DNA from: a virus
IMG/VR virus record: IMGVR_UViG_3300005288_000017
Coordinates: 1-52,770 of that record
DNA length: 52,770 bases
Direction: 5' to 3' (one strand)
Position 1 is the first letter of the stretch. Every line of letters begins with the position of its first letter. The translations under genes and the position numbers were made by a program. Under the pieces are notes generated by a model. That model had not been told where the DNA came from. It saw only the letters and a list, made by a program, of their open reading frames with translations, and made no database searches. This document shows positions 7,378 through 14,374 of the stretch, piece after piece.

Positions 7378-7439
7378 AATCAATTGAAAGTGGTAAAGTT
7401 AAGGTAGTTTTTGATGTATTCAGCTCGATTAACATTAAC

Positions 7440-7458
7440 AGAGCCCGGTAGTGGCTCT
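7440..7458 (+). promoter_or_regulatory. small hairpin before a ribosome site
   Basis: AGAGCC (7440-7445) and GGCTCT (7453-7458) can pair around a 7-base loop immediately upstream of the AGGAG site for the gene at 7471. With no T-run it is not a terminator. It may influence translation or be incidental. Confidence 0.3.
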
Positions 7459-7470
7459 TAGGAGAAACAG

Positions 7471-7647
7471 ATGCTTATCCTATTGTATTTTATCGTTGTA
7501 ATTGTTGTTTCATACATCCATGCACACGGATGCTACGTCAAGGGAACTAAATATCCGTGGAAAGAGGATGCGATCCTATGCTTTCTTTGGCCCATCACAT
7601 TGCCTATAGGTATTTGGATGATTATTGCATCGGAGAGTAGACCATGA
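7471..7647 (+). CDS. small membrane protein, two transmembrane segments
   Basis: 58 residues with two hydrophobic helices (about 2-15, LILLYFIVVIVVSY, and 33-53, ending PIGIWMIIA) joined by a short Lys-containing loop. AGGAG lies at 7460-7464 and the stop overlaps the next ATG (7644). Likely in the inner membrane. Function unknown. Confidence 0.65.
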   Translation: MLILLYFIVVIVVSYIHAHGCYVKGTKYPWKEDAILCFLWPITLPIGIWMIIASESRP

Positions 7648-7787
7648 CACTAGCTGAACATGAAGATCGTCTTGTTAAAGACGAAGAATACCGTAGTAAA
7701 TGGATTGATGAAGAAGTTCGCAGTTCTTCTGAGTGGTTTGTGCAGCAACTCAGCACTAAACAGAAGGATACACAAACAGTAACTTAG
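7644..7787 (+). CDS. small charged protein
   Basis: 47-residue, highly charged, helical unknown protein (MTLAEHEDRLVKDEE). The ATG overlaps the previous TGA and GGAGAG lies just upstream. Confidence 0.6.
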   Translation: MTLAEHEDRLVKDEEYRSKWIDEEVRSSSEWFVQQLSTKQKDTQTVT

Positions 7788-7800
7788 TGTGGAGAGTGAA

Positions 7801-8199
7801 ATGACTGCGAATCGTCAGCTTGCAGAACAACGGGGTTTATCTGAACACCAAATTCAAGAGATTGATCGTCTGCACGAACATCTTGACAAAACAATGGACT
7901 ACTTTATTGAACAAGGTTGGACACAAGGACGGGAAGATGAAATTCATGATATCGAATACCTCTTGCAACAAGCTTGGGGTTTTCCTAAAGACTGTGGATA
8001 CCATCGTTATGCACACCAATATGCTTTTGTCTGCCAGTGGTATGGGCGTACATTCAAGTGTGTAGAAACTGGGAATAAGATTACACTAGGTAAAGATATT
8101 CAAGAACGTCAATACATTTCTTTTGGTAATTGTGCAATTGACTTGGGTGTGTTAAACGGTTATTCTCGTCGTATCGGAAACATGGAGGAGATTAAATGA
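7801..8199 (+). CDS. hypothetical protein
   Basis: 132 residues from ATG 7801 (MTANRQLAEQRG). GGAGAG at 7791-7796 favours this over the in-frame GTG at 7789. A helical N-terminus is followed by a segment with conserved-looking aromatic and Cys residues (FVCQWYGRTFKC). No family recognised. The stop overlaps the next ATG at 8196. Confidence 0.72.
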   Translation: MTANRQLAEQRGLSEHQIQEIDRLHEHLDKTMDYFIEQGWTQGREDEIHDIEYLLQQAWGFPKDCGYHRYAHQYAFVCQWYGRTFKCVETGNKITLGKDIQERQYISFGNCAIDLGVLNGYSRRIGNMEEIK

Positions 8200-8462
8200 T
8201 AACAGATAAACAGAGGTTCGAAGAGTTTACTAGAAATGAAAAAGAATTTGAGAGTCAAGGCTGGGTAGTACATCACATTTGTGGGTGTGGGTACGTTCCT
8301 ACGCACTCAGAGAACAGTGTGCTTATGAGGTTTGACTTTCCTTGGTGCCCTAAATGTGAAATGAGAGACTACCGAAAGAAGTATCGTCGTTGGATTTCTC
8401 AATCTATTTGGTATAAACCACAGACATGGTTTCGCGGTTACTATGAGTGGGAACAACAATGA
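8196..8462 (+). CDS. small zinc-ribbon-like protein
   Basis: 88 residues. CGCG near residues 29-32 and CPKC near 50-53 form two Cys pairs spaced like a zinc ribbon, followed by a basic, Trp-rich tail. GGAGGAG precedes the ATG and both ends overlap neighbours. Nucleic-acid binding is possible but not shown. Confidence 0.68.
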   Translation: MITDKQRFEEFTRNEKEFESQGWVVHHICGCGYVPTHSENSVLMRFDFPWCPKCEMRDYRKKYRRWISQSIWYKPQTWFRGYYEWEQQ

Positions 8463-8647
8463 CCACACAATATTCACCCGAGAAACAATTGATCAAAGAT
8501 TTCATCCGCTGGGCTAGTGATATGCATAAGTGTGCGATTGTGGCATTCCCAGATGAATTTGCTGCGAGTCAGTATGTGAATTACAAATTTGTCAATACAT
8601 GTGAATTATTGGATGAATTTATGAAGGAGAGAAGTAGTGGGATTTAA
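8459..8647 (+). CDS. small hypothetical protein
   Basis: 62-residue unknown protein (MTTQYSPEKQLIKDF). ATG 8459 is chosen because it overlaps the previous TGA. An in-frame GTG 12 bases upstream is less likely. Confidence 0.65.
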   Translation: MTTQYSPEKQLIKDFIRWASDMHKCAIVAFPDEFAASQYVNYKFVNTCELLDEFMKERSSGI

Positions 8648-8873
8648 AATAGATTTTATAGTTGAGGGTGGTGATCTTATTGATGACCATTGCAATCCCG
8701 CAATCTATACACAAGATATTAAGGTAGGTGGTAACTCATGCTCTGATACGGTGTTCCTACAACAAGACGGACAAGTAGTGGGGTTTACTACAAGACAGTT
8801 TGAAGAGTTTATTCGTGAGGTTATGAAGTCATCCTTGTTTTGTGATTTGAGGAATGAGCTGAGGGAGGAATAA
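8637..8873 (+). CDS. small hypothetical protein
   Basis: 78-residue acidic unknown protein starting at GTG 8637, with AAGGAG at 8624-8629. The first half looks strand-rich and the end is a charged helix (MKSSLFCDLRNELREE). The stop shares its last base with the next ATG. Confidence 0.66.
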   Translation: MGFKIDFIVEGGDLIDDHCNPAIYTQDIKVGGNSCSDTVFLQQDGQVVGFTTRQFEEFIREVMKSSLFCDLRNELREE

Positions 8874-9130
8874 TGAACCAAACAATTGAAGAAAGAATGC
8901 AATCCATTGAAGACCAACTCAAAGAGCTTCAGAAAGAACTGGAAGAATCTCTTGCGCGCTACAACAAAAACCAGTATCCTTTTACAAATGGTGATATTAG
9001 TAAGTTCCGTAGTGGAGCTATTGGGGATATTCCTGAGACTAAATGTCTGTGGGATAGCATTCCTATAGAAGATCGTATGAAGCCTATGGGGCTAAGTTGT
9101 CCTTGTAGGAAGTGTTCGGCTTGGTGTTGA
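8873..9130 (+). CDS. hypothetical coiled-coil protein with C-terminal Cys motif
   Basis: 85 residues. Residues 1-30 form a heptad-rich coiled coil (IEDQLKELQKELEE). The C-terminus carries CPCRKCSAWC, four Cys residues that may bind zinc. GGGAGG precedes the ATG at 8873. No family recognised. Confidence 0.7.
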   Translation: MNQTIEERMQSIEDQLKELQKELEESLARYNKNQYPFTNGDISKFRSGAIGDIPETKCLWDSIPIEDRMKPMGLSCPCRKCSAWC

Positions 9131-9142
9131 GGAGAGAAATAA

Positions 9143-9442
9143 ATGATTGTACTAAACGACTTGTGTGGTTGTGAGGATGACACTGTAATTGAAGTTGAAT
9201 ACTTGAAACAGTATCTACAAAACAGTATCTATGAAGCACTCAGTAAAACAGAACCTATTACCTATGAGCAATCAATTAAAATTATGGAGGGGCAATATAG
9301 GAAAGTTCTCATGGGTGCTTACACAAACCCTGAATATGATCCACAAGTGAAATGTACACTTGAAGAAGATGGAAAGATGAATGTAACCTTCTTGTGTCCA
9401 CAATGGATTGCTGATATGATTAATGAAGATGGACACCATTGA
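9143..9442 (+). CDS. hypothetical protein
   Basis: 99-residue acidic unknown protein. GGAGAG lies at 9130-9135. Its TGA overlaps the ATG of the lipoprotein gene (9442). Confidence 0.7.
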   Translation: MIVLNDLCGCEDDTVIEVEYLKQYLQNSIYEALSKTEPITYEQSIKIMEGQYRKVLMGAYTNPEYDPQVKCTLEEDGKMNVTFLCPQWIADMINEDGHH

Positions 9443-9621
9443 TGAAGCTGTTACTTATAGGAGTAATTTTAATTCTTACAGCATGTGACAATAAGCCTAA
9501 GACTCTTACTTGCACATCATCAACACCAAAAGGTTGGGTCACATGGGAGGAAGATGGTGGTAAAACTATTTGTTGGAAAAGTAAAGGTTTCCAATGTGCA
9601 CCTAAATGTAAGGAGAAATGA
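9442..9621 (+). CDS. small lipoprotein
   Basis: 59 residues. A short signal peptide (MKLLLIGVILILTAC) ends in a lipobox LTAC, so Cys15 should be lipidated. The mature part has four more Cys residues in two loose pairs. ATG 9442 overlaps the preceding TGA. Phage lipoproteins of this kind often act in superinfection exclusion or lysis. This one is far from the lysis genes, so its role is open. Confidence 0.75.
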   Translation: MKLLLIGVILILTACDNKPKTLTCTSSTPKGWVTWEEDGGKTICWKSKGFQCAPKCKEK

Positions 9622-9761
9622 GAATGTTAAAAGATACAGGTTTGAAAGAAGTTTTTGTTGTTTCTAATAAAGTATATATTGTCTTTCATGAACCAACAGA
9701 AGAGGTCGGGTTAACTGTGGATGACCTGCAAGAATTACTTTTGCTGTTGGTTGGAGAATAA
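9618..9761 (+). CDS. small hypothetical protein
   Basis: 47-residue unknown protein (MRMLKDTGLKEVFVV) ending in a Leu-rich helix. AAGGAG lies upstream and the ATG overlaps the lipoprotein stop. An ATG six bases later is an alternative start. Confidence 0.58.
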   Translation: MRMLKDTGLKEVFVVSNKVYIVFHEPTEEVGLTVDDLQELLLLLVGE

Positions 9762-9763
9762 AG

Positions 9764-9865
9764 ATGATTGAAGGACTAAAGCTAGCTCTAAAGCACTGCA
9801 CCAAATATGAAGACAGGATGTACTTGTCTTTCTTGATTAAAGTGTATGAGAGGAACAACAAATGA
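9764..9865 (+). CDS. very small basic protein
   Basis: 33 residues, basic and helical (MIEGLKLALKHCTKY). GGAG (9753-9756) precedes the ATG and the TGA overlaps the next ATG at 9862. Accepted on packing and ribosome site. Confidence 0.52.
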   Translation: MIEGLKLALKHCTKYEDRMYLSFLIKVYERNNK

Positions 9866-10134
9866 TTCTAGACTTGAAAGATAAAACAGAGTGTCGATTC
9901 AAAACACTTGAGGATATTCCGGGCTTTGTAAGTGTGCACGAAGAGGTTAGTGACTTCTTAACGCTCAAGCTGACTATCATCTGTGATGACCCTAAAGACT
10001 TTGCCGAATATCTGTATTATAATCTACCCTCTGGTTGTAGACTTGTTGGAAGTACAACAGTTACTATCTTGACAGATCTTGTTCAGTATGAGATTGGGGG
10101 TATTGATTATAAGTTTGATTGGGAGAAATCATGA
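9862..10134 (+). CDS. hypothetical protein, paralogue of the gene at 10390
   Basis: 90-residue unknown protein. Its C-terminal two thirds align by eye with the C-terminal part of the protein at 10390-10773: a strand followed by DPKDFAEYLYYNLP versus FKDEDIAKCLYKNSP, then RLVGSTT versus RHVGDST. A local duplication seems likely. GAGAGGAAC precedes the ATG. Confidence 0.7.
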   Translation: MILDLKDKTECRFKTLEDIPGFVSVHEEVSDFLTLKLTIICDDPKDFAEYLYYNLPSGCRLVGSTTVTILTDLVQYEIGGIDYKFDWEKS

Positions 10135-10229
10135 ACAAAACAGAACTTATAGGAGCAGCAATAGCTATAACACTTATGCCTTGTATTATTGGGGTTTGGA
10201 TGGTTTATAATTTGAGAGGTAAGAAGTGA
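10131..10229 (+). CDS. very small membrane protein
   Basis: 32 residues with one transmembrane helix (about 6-27, LIGAAIAITLMPCIIG) and a basic C-terminus (LRGKK), suggesting the C-terminus is cytoplasmic. GGGAG precedes the ATG, which overlaps the previous stop. Confidence 0.6.
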   Translation: MNKTELIGAAIAITLMPCIIGVWMVYNLRGKK

Positions 10230-10393
10230 GCTTATTTGAAGATTGGTATATTACAGTTCGATCAGGCCCAGACATCAATGTCTATGATGATTTGAAACTA
10301 GACCAAGAAGGTGAGTATTATTACCAAGAAACCTTTTGGATGCATAAAGCATTTCTTGCTGGGCAAATAGTGTGTGAAGAGAAGAAACAATGA
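10226..10393 (+). CDS. small hypothetical protein
   Basis: 55-residue unknown protein from GTG 10226, overlapping the preceding TGA (GTGA), with GAGAGGTAAGAA upstream. Tyr- and acid-rich (MSLFEDWYITVRSG). Its TGA overlaps the next ATG at 10390. Confidence 0.6.
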   Translation: MSLFEDWYITVRSGPDINVYDDLKLDQEGEYYYQETFWMHKAFLAGQIVCEEKKQ

Positions 10394-10773
10394 CAGACAC
10401 ATACGAACGTTGTTCCTGTGGCGCTAGAGATAGGGCTAAGTGTAGCAAGGAGAGTTTATCAGGTGGCGGTAAGCTGTGTGTAAAAGACTTGAAAGAGGAG
10501 AAAGTAGGTATTAAAGTTAACATGGAAGATATTGGTATTCCAAAATACGATCTATTTGGCGAGCTGTTCAAGCTAGGTGTCACACAAGTAACTGAGAAAT
10601 GGCATGACCTTCTGATTGTTGAGCTTATCCTTGAAGGAGATTTTAAAGATGAGGATATTGCTAAGTGTCTTTATAAGAATTCTCCAATGATGTATAGACA
10701 TGTGGGTGACAGCACTCAGACAGTTGAAGGTGTGAATGGCATGTTGTTTAAATATGGGTTTACGAGGGGATAG
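10390..10773 (+). CDS. hypothetical protein, Cys-containing N-terminus
   Basis: 127 residues. The N-terminus carries CSCGARDRAKC, a possible metal site. Residues from about 65 on resemble the protein at 9862-10134. The ATG is coupled to the previous stop. No family recognised. Confidence 0.7.
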   Translation: MTDTYERCSCGARDRAKCSKESLSGGGKLCVKDLKEEKVGIKVNMEDIGIPKYDLFGELFKLGVTQVTEKWHDLLIVELILEGDFKDEDIAKCLYKNSPMMYRHVGDSTQTVEGVNGMLFKYGFTRG

Positions 10774-10774
10774 T

Positions 10775-11071
10775 ATGCCAAGATTTAAAGAGTCTTACAA
10801 AGTGGTGACAGAAGAGTTTACAACAAGGGAGGCGGCCCTGAAGGTCTTTCATCTACTGGATGCACTACCTAATGTCAGTGTTCATATTGAGCAAGTCAGT
10901 ATGCCGGTGGTTAAGTGGGATTGTATCGATGATGGATATGGTGTTGTCGGCTACAGTTGGGATTGTTTTACATGTGACACTGAGCATTCTTTTGTAACAC
11001 CTTTCCTAGGGGATACATATCGTTGCAGCAAGTGTCACACGGAACATTATAGTGATTGGGAGGAAGAATGA
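10775..11071 (+). CDS. small protein with C-terminal zinc ribbon
   Basis: 98 residues from ATG 10775. Two CxxC pairs (CFTC and CSKC) about 24 residues apart near the C-terminus form a zinc-ribbon pattern. The N-terminal half looks like a strand/helix domain (REAALKVFHLLDALP). GAGGGGATAGT precedes the ATG. Nucleic-acid binding is plausible but not shown. Confidence 0.7.
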   Translation: MPRFKESYKVVTEEFTTREAALKVFHLLDALPNVSVHIEQVSMPVVKWDCIDDGYGVVGYSWDCFTCDTEHSFVTPFLGDTYRCSKCHTEHYSDWEEE

Positions 11072-11250
11072 CACCAGAACAACAAGCTCTGATTGATAAA
11101 GCCCTTAGTCGTAAAAATCTTGGTCGTGAAGAACAGCGTAGGCTTGGACTGGAGTTGAAAGATGCTCTTACGCTGAATAAATATCAGGCGAATATGATTA
11201 GGGAAATGAGGGGTGAGATTATTAAACTTAAGATTGAGAGGAAAGTATGA
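11068..11250 (+). CDS. small charged helical protein
   Basis: 60-residue basic, helical unknown protein (MTPEQQALIDKALSR). GGGAGGAAG precedes ATG 11068, which overlaps the previous TGA. The stop overlaps the next ATG. Confidence 0.66.
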   Translation: MTPEQQALIDKALSRKNLGREEQRRLGLELKDALTLNKYQANMIREMRGEIIKLKIERKV

Positions 11251-11426
11251 GTAATAAAGTTTGGTGTGTTATGACAGACGATGAAAATTATGAAACAAAG
11301 ATTTCCATGGGATGTTATATGACTGAGAAAGAGGCAATCAAGAAGGCCGAATATTACAATTATGATGAACACCCACATTTCTGGGTGGAAGAATATAAAT
11401 TTAAGGGTGAGGAATGTCAGGAATAA
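11247..11426 (+). CDS. small hypothetical protein
   Basis: 59-residue unknown protein (MSNKVWCVMTDDENY), ending acidic. The helix MTEKEAIKKAEYY resembles small strand-helix-strand phage proteins. GAGAGGAAAGT lies upstream. It overlaps the next gene by 13 bases. Confidence 0.62.
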   Translation: MSNKVWCVMTDDENYETKISMGCYMTEKEAIKKAEYYNYDEHPHFWVEEYKFKGEECQE

Positions 11427-11983
11427 AAGAGCAGGCTATTGTTTTAAGAAAGCAAGGTCTAACGTATGCACAAATATCAAGCGCCTTAAATGGCGCTGTA
11501 TCTGTTGATTGGTGTAAACGAAACCTAAAGGCTGTCGAGTACAAGAAAACAGAAGATCCAATACTTACTGAAATCATTATACTTGCACTCAGACCAGAAG
11601 GTTGCACCAACTACGAACTGACGGGGATTGTAATGAAACACAACCCTGAATTGATTGATAAGAAAGGAGCTTACATGAGTGCATATAAACGTAAGGCACG
11701 GGACAAGAATAGGAACTCATTATTTCGGCCTTCATGGATTAGTCCAACTAAAGCTTTTGAGAGTTCTCAGGCTATGTACAGTATTGCTGATTCTATCTTT
11801 GAACGTATACAAGAAGCTGTACGTGACTATGCTGATATGTTCCCAGAGGTAGTAGATAAGAAAGCAATCCTAGATGAGATAGTCAAAATATCAAATGCTC
11901 ACTTAGTTAAAGAGGGGTTGAGTACAAGGCTTTCAAGACATGAGGTGGTGGTAGAGAAGCTAATTGACAGGCACCAGACATAG
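11414..11983 (+). CDS. HTH DNA-binding protein
   Basis: 189 residues. An N-terminal helix-turn-helix (about 3-35: KEQAIVLRKQGLTYAQISSAL) resembles homeodomain-like HTHs of resolvases, transposases and small terminase subunits. A basic stretch (YKRKARDKNRN, about 92-102) and a helical C-terminal half that could mediate oligomerisation follow. It may be a regulator or a terminase small-subunit-like protein. No large terminase is in the window, so neither is confirmed. GGTGAGG precedes the ATG. Confidence 0.68.
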   Translation: MSGIKEQAIVLRKQGLTYAQISSALNGAVSVDWCKRNLKAVEYKKTEDPILTEIIILALRPEGCTNYELTGIVMKHNPELIDKKGAYMSAYKRKARDKNRNSLFRPSWISPTKAFESSQAMYSIADSIFERIQEAVRDYADMFPEVVDKKAILDEIVKISNAHLVKEGLSTRLSRHEVVVEKLIDRHQT

Positions 11984-12053
11984 GTGCACTTTCTAGTCCT
12001 ATTAACTCATTAGTGTGGTGCAGCTACTATTGCTGTGGGTGCACCTCATTTTT
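11982..12053 (+). terminator. long-stem structure with alternative pairing, possible terminator
   Basis: AGGTGCAC (11982-11989) pairs perfectly with GTGCACCT (12039-12046), followed by CATTTTTG. A second copy of GGTGCA (12017-12022) could pair with the same TGCACC, and an inner CAGC/GCTG stem sits between. The two pairings are mutually exclusive. Placement just after the HTH gene suggests a terminator or attenuator. Confidence 0.45.
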
Positions 12054-12085
12054 GATAATATTATATACGTGCGGTGGAGTGTGAA

Positions 12086-12652
12086 ATGATTCAAGAAGAA
12101 ATATTGACTGAAGTCTGGAAAGATATTGAAGGGTATTCCGGCTATCAAGTTAGTAACATGGGAAGAGTTAAGAGTCTTGTAAAGGCTTACAGACGTGAAG
12201 AGATTATTCTTAAAGGTAGTCCTAACACAACAGGTTATATTCTTGTACAGCTTTATCCTGAACCAAGACAGCGTAAGTCACTGCTTGTGCATAGGCTTGT
12301 TATGCTAACCTTTCAACCTAATCCAATGATGGATGAACTGGAGGTGAATCATAAGGATCTAGATACAACTAATAACAAGATGTCTAATCTTGAATGGGTT
12401 ACTCAAAAGGAGAACAAAGAGCACTATCAGGCAAGTGATAAGTTTAAGACTGTAATCATTAAAGTGCCCAAAGGTGAGGAACAACATCTATCAAAGCTTA
12501 CGGAGAAACAGGTGATCGAGATACGCAGACTGTATGCAGCTAACGAACACGGTACTAGGAAGAAACTAAGAGAGACTTATGGTGTAAGTGAAGGTTGTAT
12601 TCGTAACATTCTTGACGGAGTTACTTGGAAACACCTTCTTCCAGAAGTGTAA
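12086..12652 (+). CDS. homing endonuclease: NUMOD4 + HNH + C-terminal HTH
   Basis: 188 residues from ATG 12086. A NUMOD4 DNA-binding motif comes first (VWKDIEGYSGYQVSNMG, about 10-26), then an HNH core (LLVHRLVMLTF and VNHKDLDTTNNKMSNLEW). The C-terminus has an HTH-like segment (QVIEIRRLYAA, TYGVSEGCIRNIL). This is the classic layout of phage free-standing HNH homing nucleases. It lies at the end of the plus-strand block, followed by a terminator. Confidence 0.88.
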   Translation: MIQEEILTEVWKDIEGYSGYQVSNMGRVKSLVKAYRREEIILKGSPNTTGYILVQLYPEPRQRKSLLVHRLVMLTFQPNPMMDELEVNHKDLDTTNNKMSNLEWVTQKENKEHYQASDKFKTVIIKVPKGEEQHLSKLTEKQVIEIRRLYAANEHGTRKKLRETYGVSEGCIRNILDGVTWKHLLPEV

Positions 12653-12674
12653 ATTCTAAACCCCCTCTATTTTG

Positions 12675-12706
12675 GGAGTCAGCTTTCACTAGTGACTCCT
12701 TTTTCT
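12675..12706 (+). terminator. rho-independent terminator
   Basis: GGAGTCA (12675-12681) pairs with TGACTCC (12693-12699) around an 11-base loop, followed by TTTTTC. It ends the plus-strand block after the HNH gene. Confidence 0.82.
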
Positions 12707-12982
12707 GTATCTGGAAAATATGGATATGAGCGGAAAGCCTTTACCTATAAGGGTCTGACTTCTGTAAATCACTGGCGGGCTATCAGTGCTACTTAACCGG
12801 TATTTGATTTCAGCTTTTGACTGGCTCTCACTTATAGAAATATCCTATCATTATCTCTTATTCAATAGACCTAACCTATACTCTATTGATCGTCTTACCT
12901 TAATAGACACAATCAACTAATAGCAAGCTCTGTGCCAAGTCACTGATCGATAGCTATAAACAATACTGAGGCGTGTCATAAC

Positions 12983-13020
12983 GTAACATTTCGCATAATG
13001 TAGCAAATGTTAAATGTTAC
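12983..13020. repeat. inverted repeat with nested copies
   Basis: GTAACATTT (12983-12991) and AAATGTTAC (13012-13020) are perfect arms. A further AAATGTT at 13005-13011 gives two direct copies facing one inverted copy. Such AT-rich clusters occur at origins and operators. Confidence 0.5.
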
Positions 13021-13060
13021 CGAATAGACTCATCCTATCATGTTATCACTGAGCTACCAC

Positions 13061-13102
13061 ACATGTAGCTACTCTGTCAAGAACCTCTACTGGCCTACAT
13101 GT
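13061..13102. repeat. inverted repeat
   Basis: ACATGTAG (13061-13068) and CTACATGT (13095-13102) are perfect 8-bp arms, 26 bases apart, inside the gene-free region. Confidence 0.4.
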
Positions 13103-13182
13103 ATAGGGCCATATAGTGTAGTTGGAGTGGCTTGTCAAGGGTTTATTGGTGGATAAGTAGTGTAAAAGTGAAGACAGAATGT

Positions 13183-13200
13183 CGTAACGATATCGTTACG
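13183..13200. promoter_or_regulatory. 18-bp perfect palindrome
   Basis: CGTAACGATATCGTTACG at 13183-13200 is its own reverse complement over all 18 bases, with no spacer. This is typical of a binding site for a dimeric protein. No gene starts next to it. Confidence 0.55.
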
Positions 13201-13317
13201 GTGTGGGAAGTGGGCGACAAGAAGGCTTGTGCTTAGCCATCAGAGATGTCTTCGCATATTGATAGTGGTCACTAGAACGCAATGAACACATTTTGAGAGT
13301 ACATGTGTACACTAGAA

Positions 13318-13346
13318 TTGATAAGGCTTAGAGGATAATTTATAGT
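13318..13346 (+). promoter_or_regulatory. sigma70-type promoter facing a hairpin
   Basis: TTGATA (13318-13323), 17-bp spacer, TATAGT (13341-13346). It points rightward into the 3' end of the minus block, where the only structure is the hairpin at 13399-13417. It might make a short RNA of about 65 nt or antisense RNA against the last minus gene. Confidence 0.45.
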
Positions 13347-13398
13347 ATCAACGAAAGAGATACAGGAGTGTTGTTATATTAATCTTGTTAATAGACTA

Positions 13399-13417
13399 AG
13401 CCCTCCAAAGGAGGGCT
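13399..13417. terminator. hairpin at the end of the minus-strand block
   Basis: AGCCCTCC (13399-13406), loop AAA, GGAGGGCT (13410-13417): a perfect 8-bp GC-rich stem 25 bases beyond the stop of the last minus gene. The T-tract is weak on both strands (TTAGTCTATT on the minus transcript), so termination efficiency is uncertain. Confidence 0.55.
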
Positions 13418-13442
13418 ATAAGAAAGCCTGCTAATGTCTTTC

Positions 13443-13673
13443 TTAGTACATGCTGTGCTTTTTCATGAAAGAGGTGATTTCTTCAGCTTCTTCAGTAGCT
13501 AAGAACCACTTGGCAGCATCGAACGAGCAAGAGAAGTTTTCTACACGTTCACGACCTACATAACCAATCCAGTTACCGTGGATGTTAGATTTGAGGGATT
13601 TGAAACCAACTACATCAACCATGTTGCCTTTGTAGTCTTCTACTTGGATGGTCACTTTGGAGGAGGATTTCAT
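13443..13673 (-). CDS. hypothetical protein
   Basis: 76-residue basic unknown protein (MKSSSKVTIQVEDYK). AGAGATTAATCAAA precedes the ATG. It is the last gene of the minus block and has its own upstream promoter (13709-13736). Confidence 0.72.
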   Translation of the reverse strand: MKSSSKVTIQVEDYKGNMVDVVGFKSLKSNIHGNWIGYVGRERVENFSCSFDAAKWFLATEEAEEITSFMKKHSMY

Positions 13674-13708
13674 TTTGATTAATCTCTGTGGTTGGCTTCA
13701 GTAGGTAT

Positions 13709-13736
13709 AGAATACCACAAAAGAGACCTGAGTAAA
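13709..13736 (-). promoter_or_regulatory. sigma70-type promoter
   Basis: On the minus strand TTTACT (13736-13731), 16-bp spacer, TATTCT (13714-13709), 36 bp before the ATG at 13673. The 290-bp gap from here to 13966 shows no other gene. Confidence 0.45.
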
Positions 13737-13966
13737 CAACTATTTGAAGTTATTTTACATATTGATATCTATAAAGCCTAAGCTAGTAATAGCTTTTATT
13801 AAATGCCATACAAAGGTCTATAAGCCCCTGTAGGGAGTGGTTAGTTATAGTCTTGATGTTGGTATGTCTTTCTTTCTAAAACAGCGTACCAAAAAGTGTG
13901 CCAGAATTAAGGTATTAAGTTGATTATTTAATGACTATTTCTTATGCTTTAGTCACAGTATCAGAG

Positions 13967-14128
13967 TTACAACTTCTCAAACCTAACAGCCGTATACTCC
14001 AAATAGTCATCTGTCATACATAGGAATGACTTGTACATAGAGGCACGGAATGAATAGTCCCACAAGATTAGCTGTATGCCATTGATTGATTTGATGAATG
14101 GAGTGATTACGTGGTTGGTGGTGGACAT
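13967..14128 (-). CDS. small hypothetical protein
   Basis: 53-residue unknown protein from ATG 14128 (MSTTNHVITPFIKS), with AAGGAG seven bases upstream, so the longer in-frame reading is rejected. Aromatic-rich centre. No family recognised. Confidence 0.66.
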   Translation of the reverse strand: MSTTNHVITPFIKSINGIQLILWDYSFRASMYKSFLCMTDDYLEYTAVRFEKL

Positions 14129-14138
14129 TTGAATCTCC

Positions 14139-14327
14139 TTATTCAGCAATGTAGCAATCGGACTCTTCGTAGCCTTTGGCACTCATATACTTACGTTCAA
14201 GCTTAGCACATTGCTCGAAGGCTTCACTCTCTTCCTGTTGTGTGCTAACAGTCCAAGATGCTGGTTCGTAAGCATCACATTGGCTAGGAGAGGTGCAGAG
14301 TAAGGTGTAAAGAATGATTGTGTACAT
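14139..14327 (-). CDS. small secreted Cys-containing protein
   Basis: 62 residues from ATG 14327 (MYTIILYTLLCTSPS), with AGGAAAC upstream. A short hydrophobic N-terminus looks like a signal peptide. The mature part has Cys residues at 17, 39 and 58 of the precursor. Periplasmic location is inferred. Confidence 0.62.
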   Translation of the reverse strand: MYTIILYTLLCTSPSQCDAYEPASWTVSTQQEESEAFEQCAKLERKYMSAKGYEESDCYIAE

Positions 14328-14374
14328 GATGGTGTTTCCTGTGTTTGTCTTGATGTACGGATTATAAAACCTAA

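Larger units (their letters stand above)
12707..13398. other. convergent intergenic region without genes
   Basis: About 690 bp between the terminator of the plus block and the end of the minus block. No frame here has a ribosome site and reasonable length on either strand, and no tRNA fold was seen. It holds the inverted repeats, 18-bp palindrome and promoter listed separately, plus a direct repeat CACTAGAA at 13270 and 13310. It could be a replication origin, a regulatory locus or a decayed region. The sequence alone does not decide. Confidence 0.6.

Noticed and set aside
12707-13398. tRNA genes in the gene-free region
   Set aside because: No cloverleaf with a T-loop consensus and CCA-end pairing could be built on either strand by eye.
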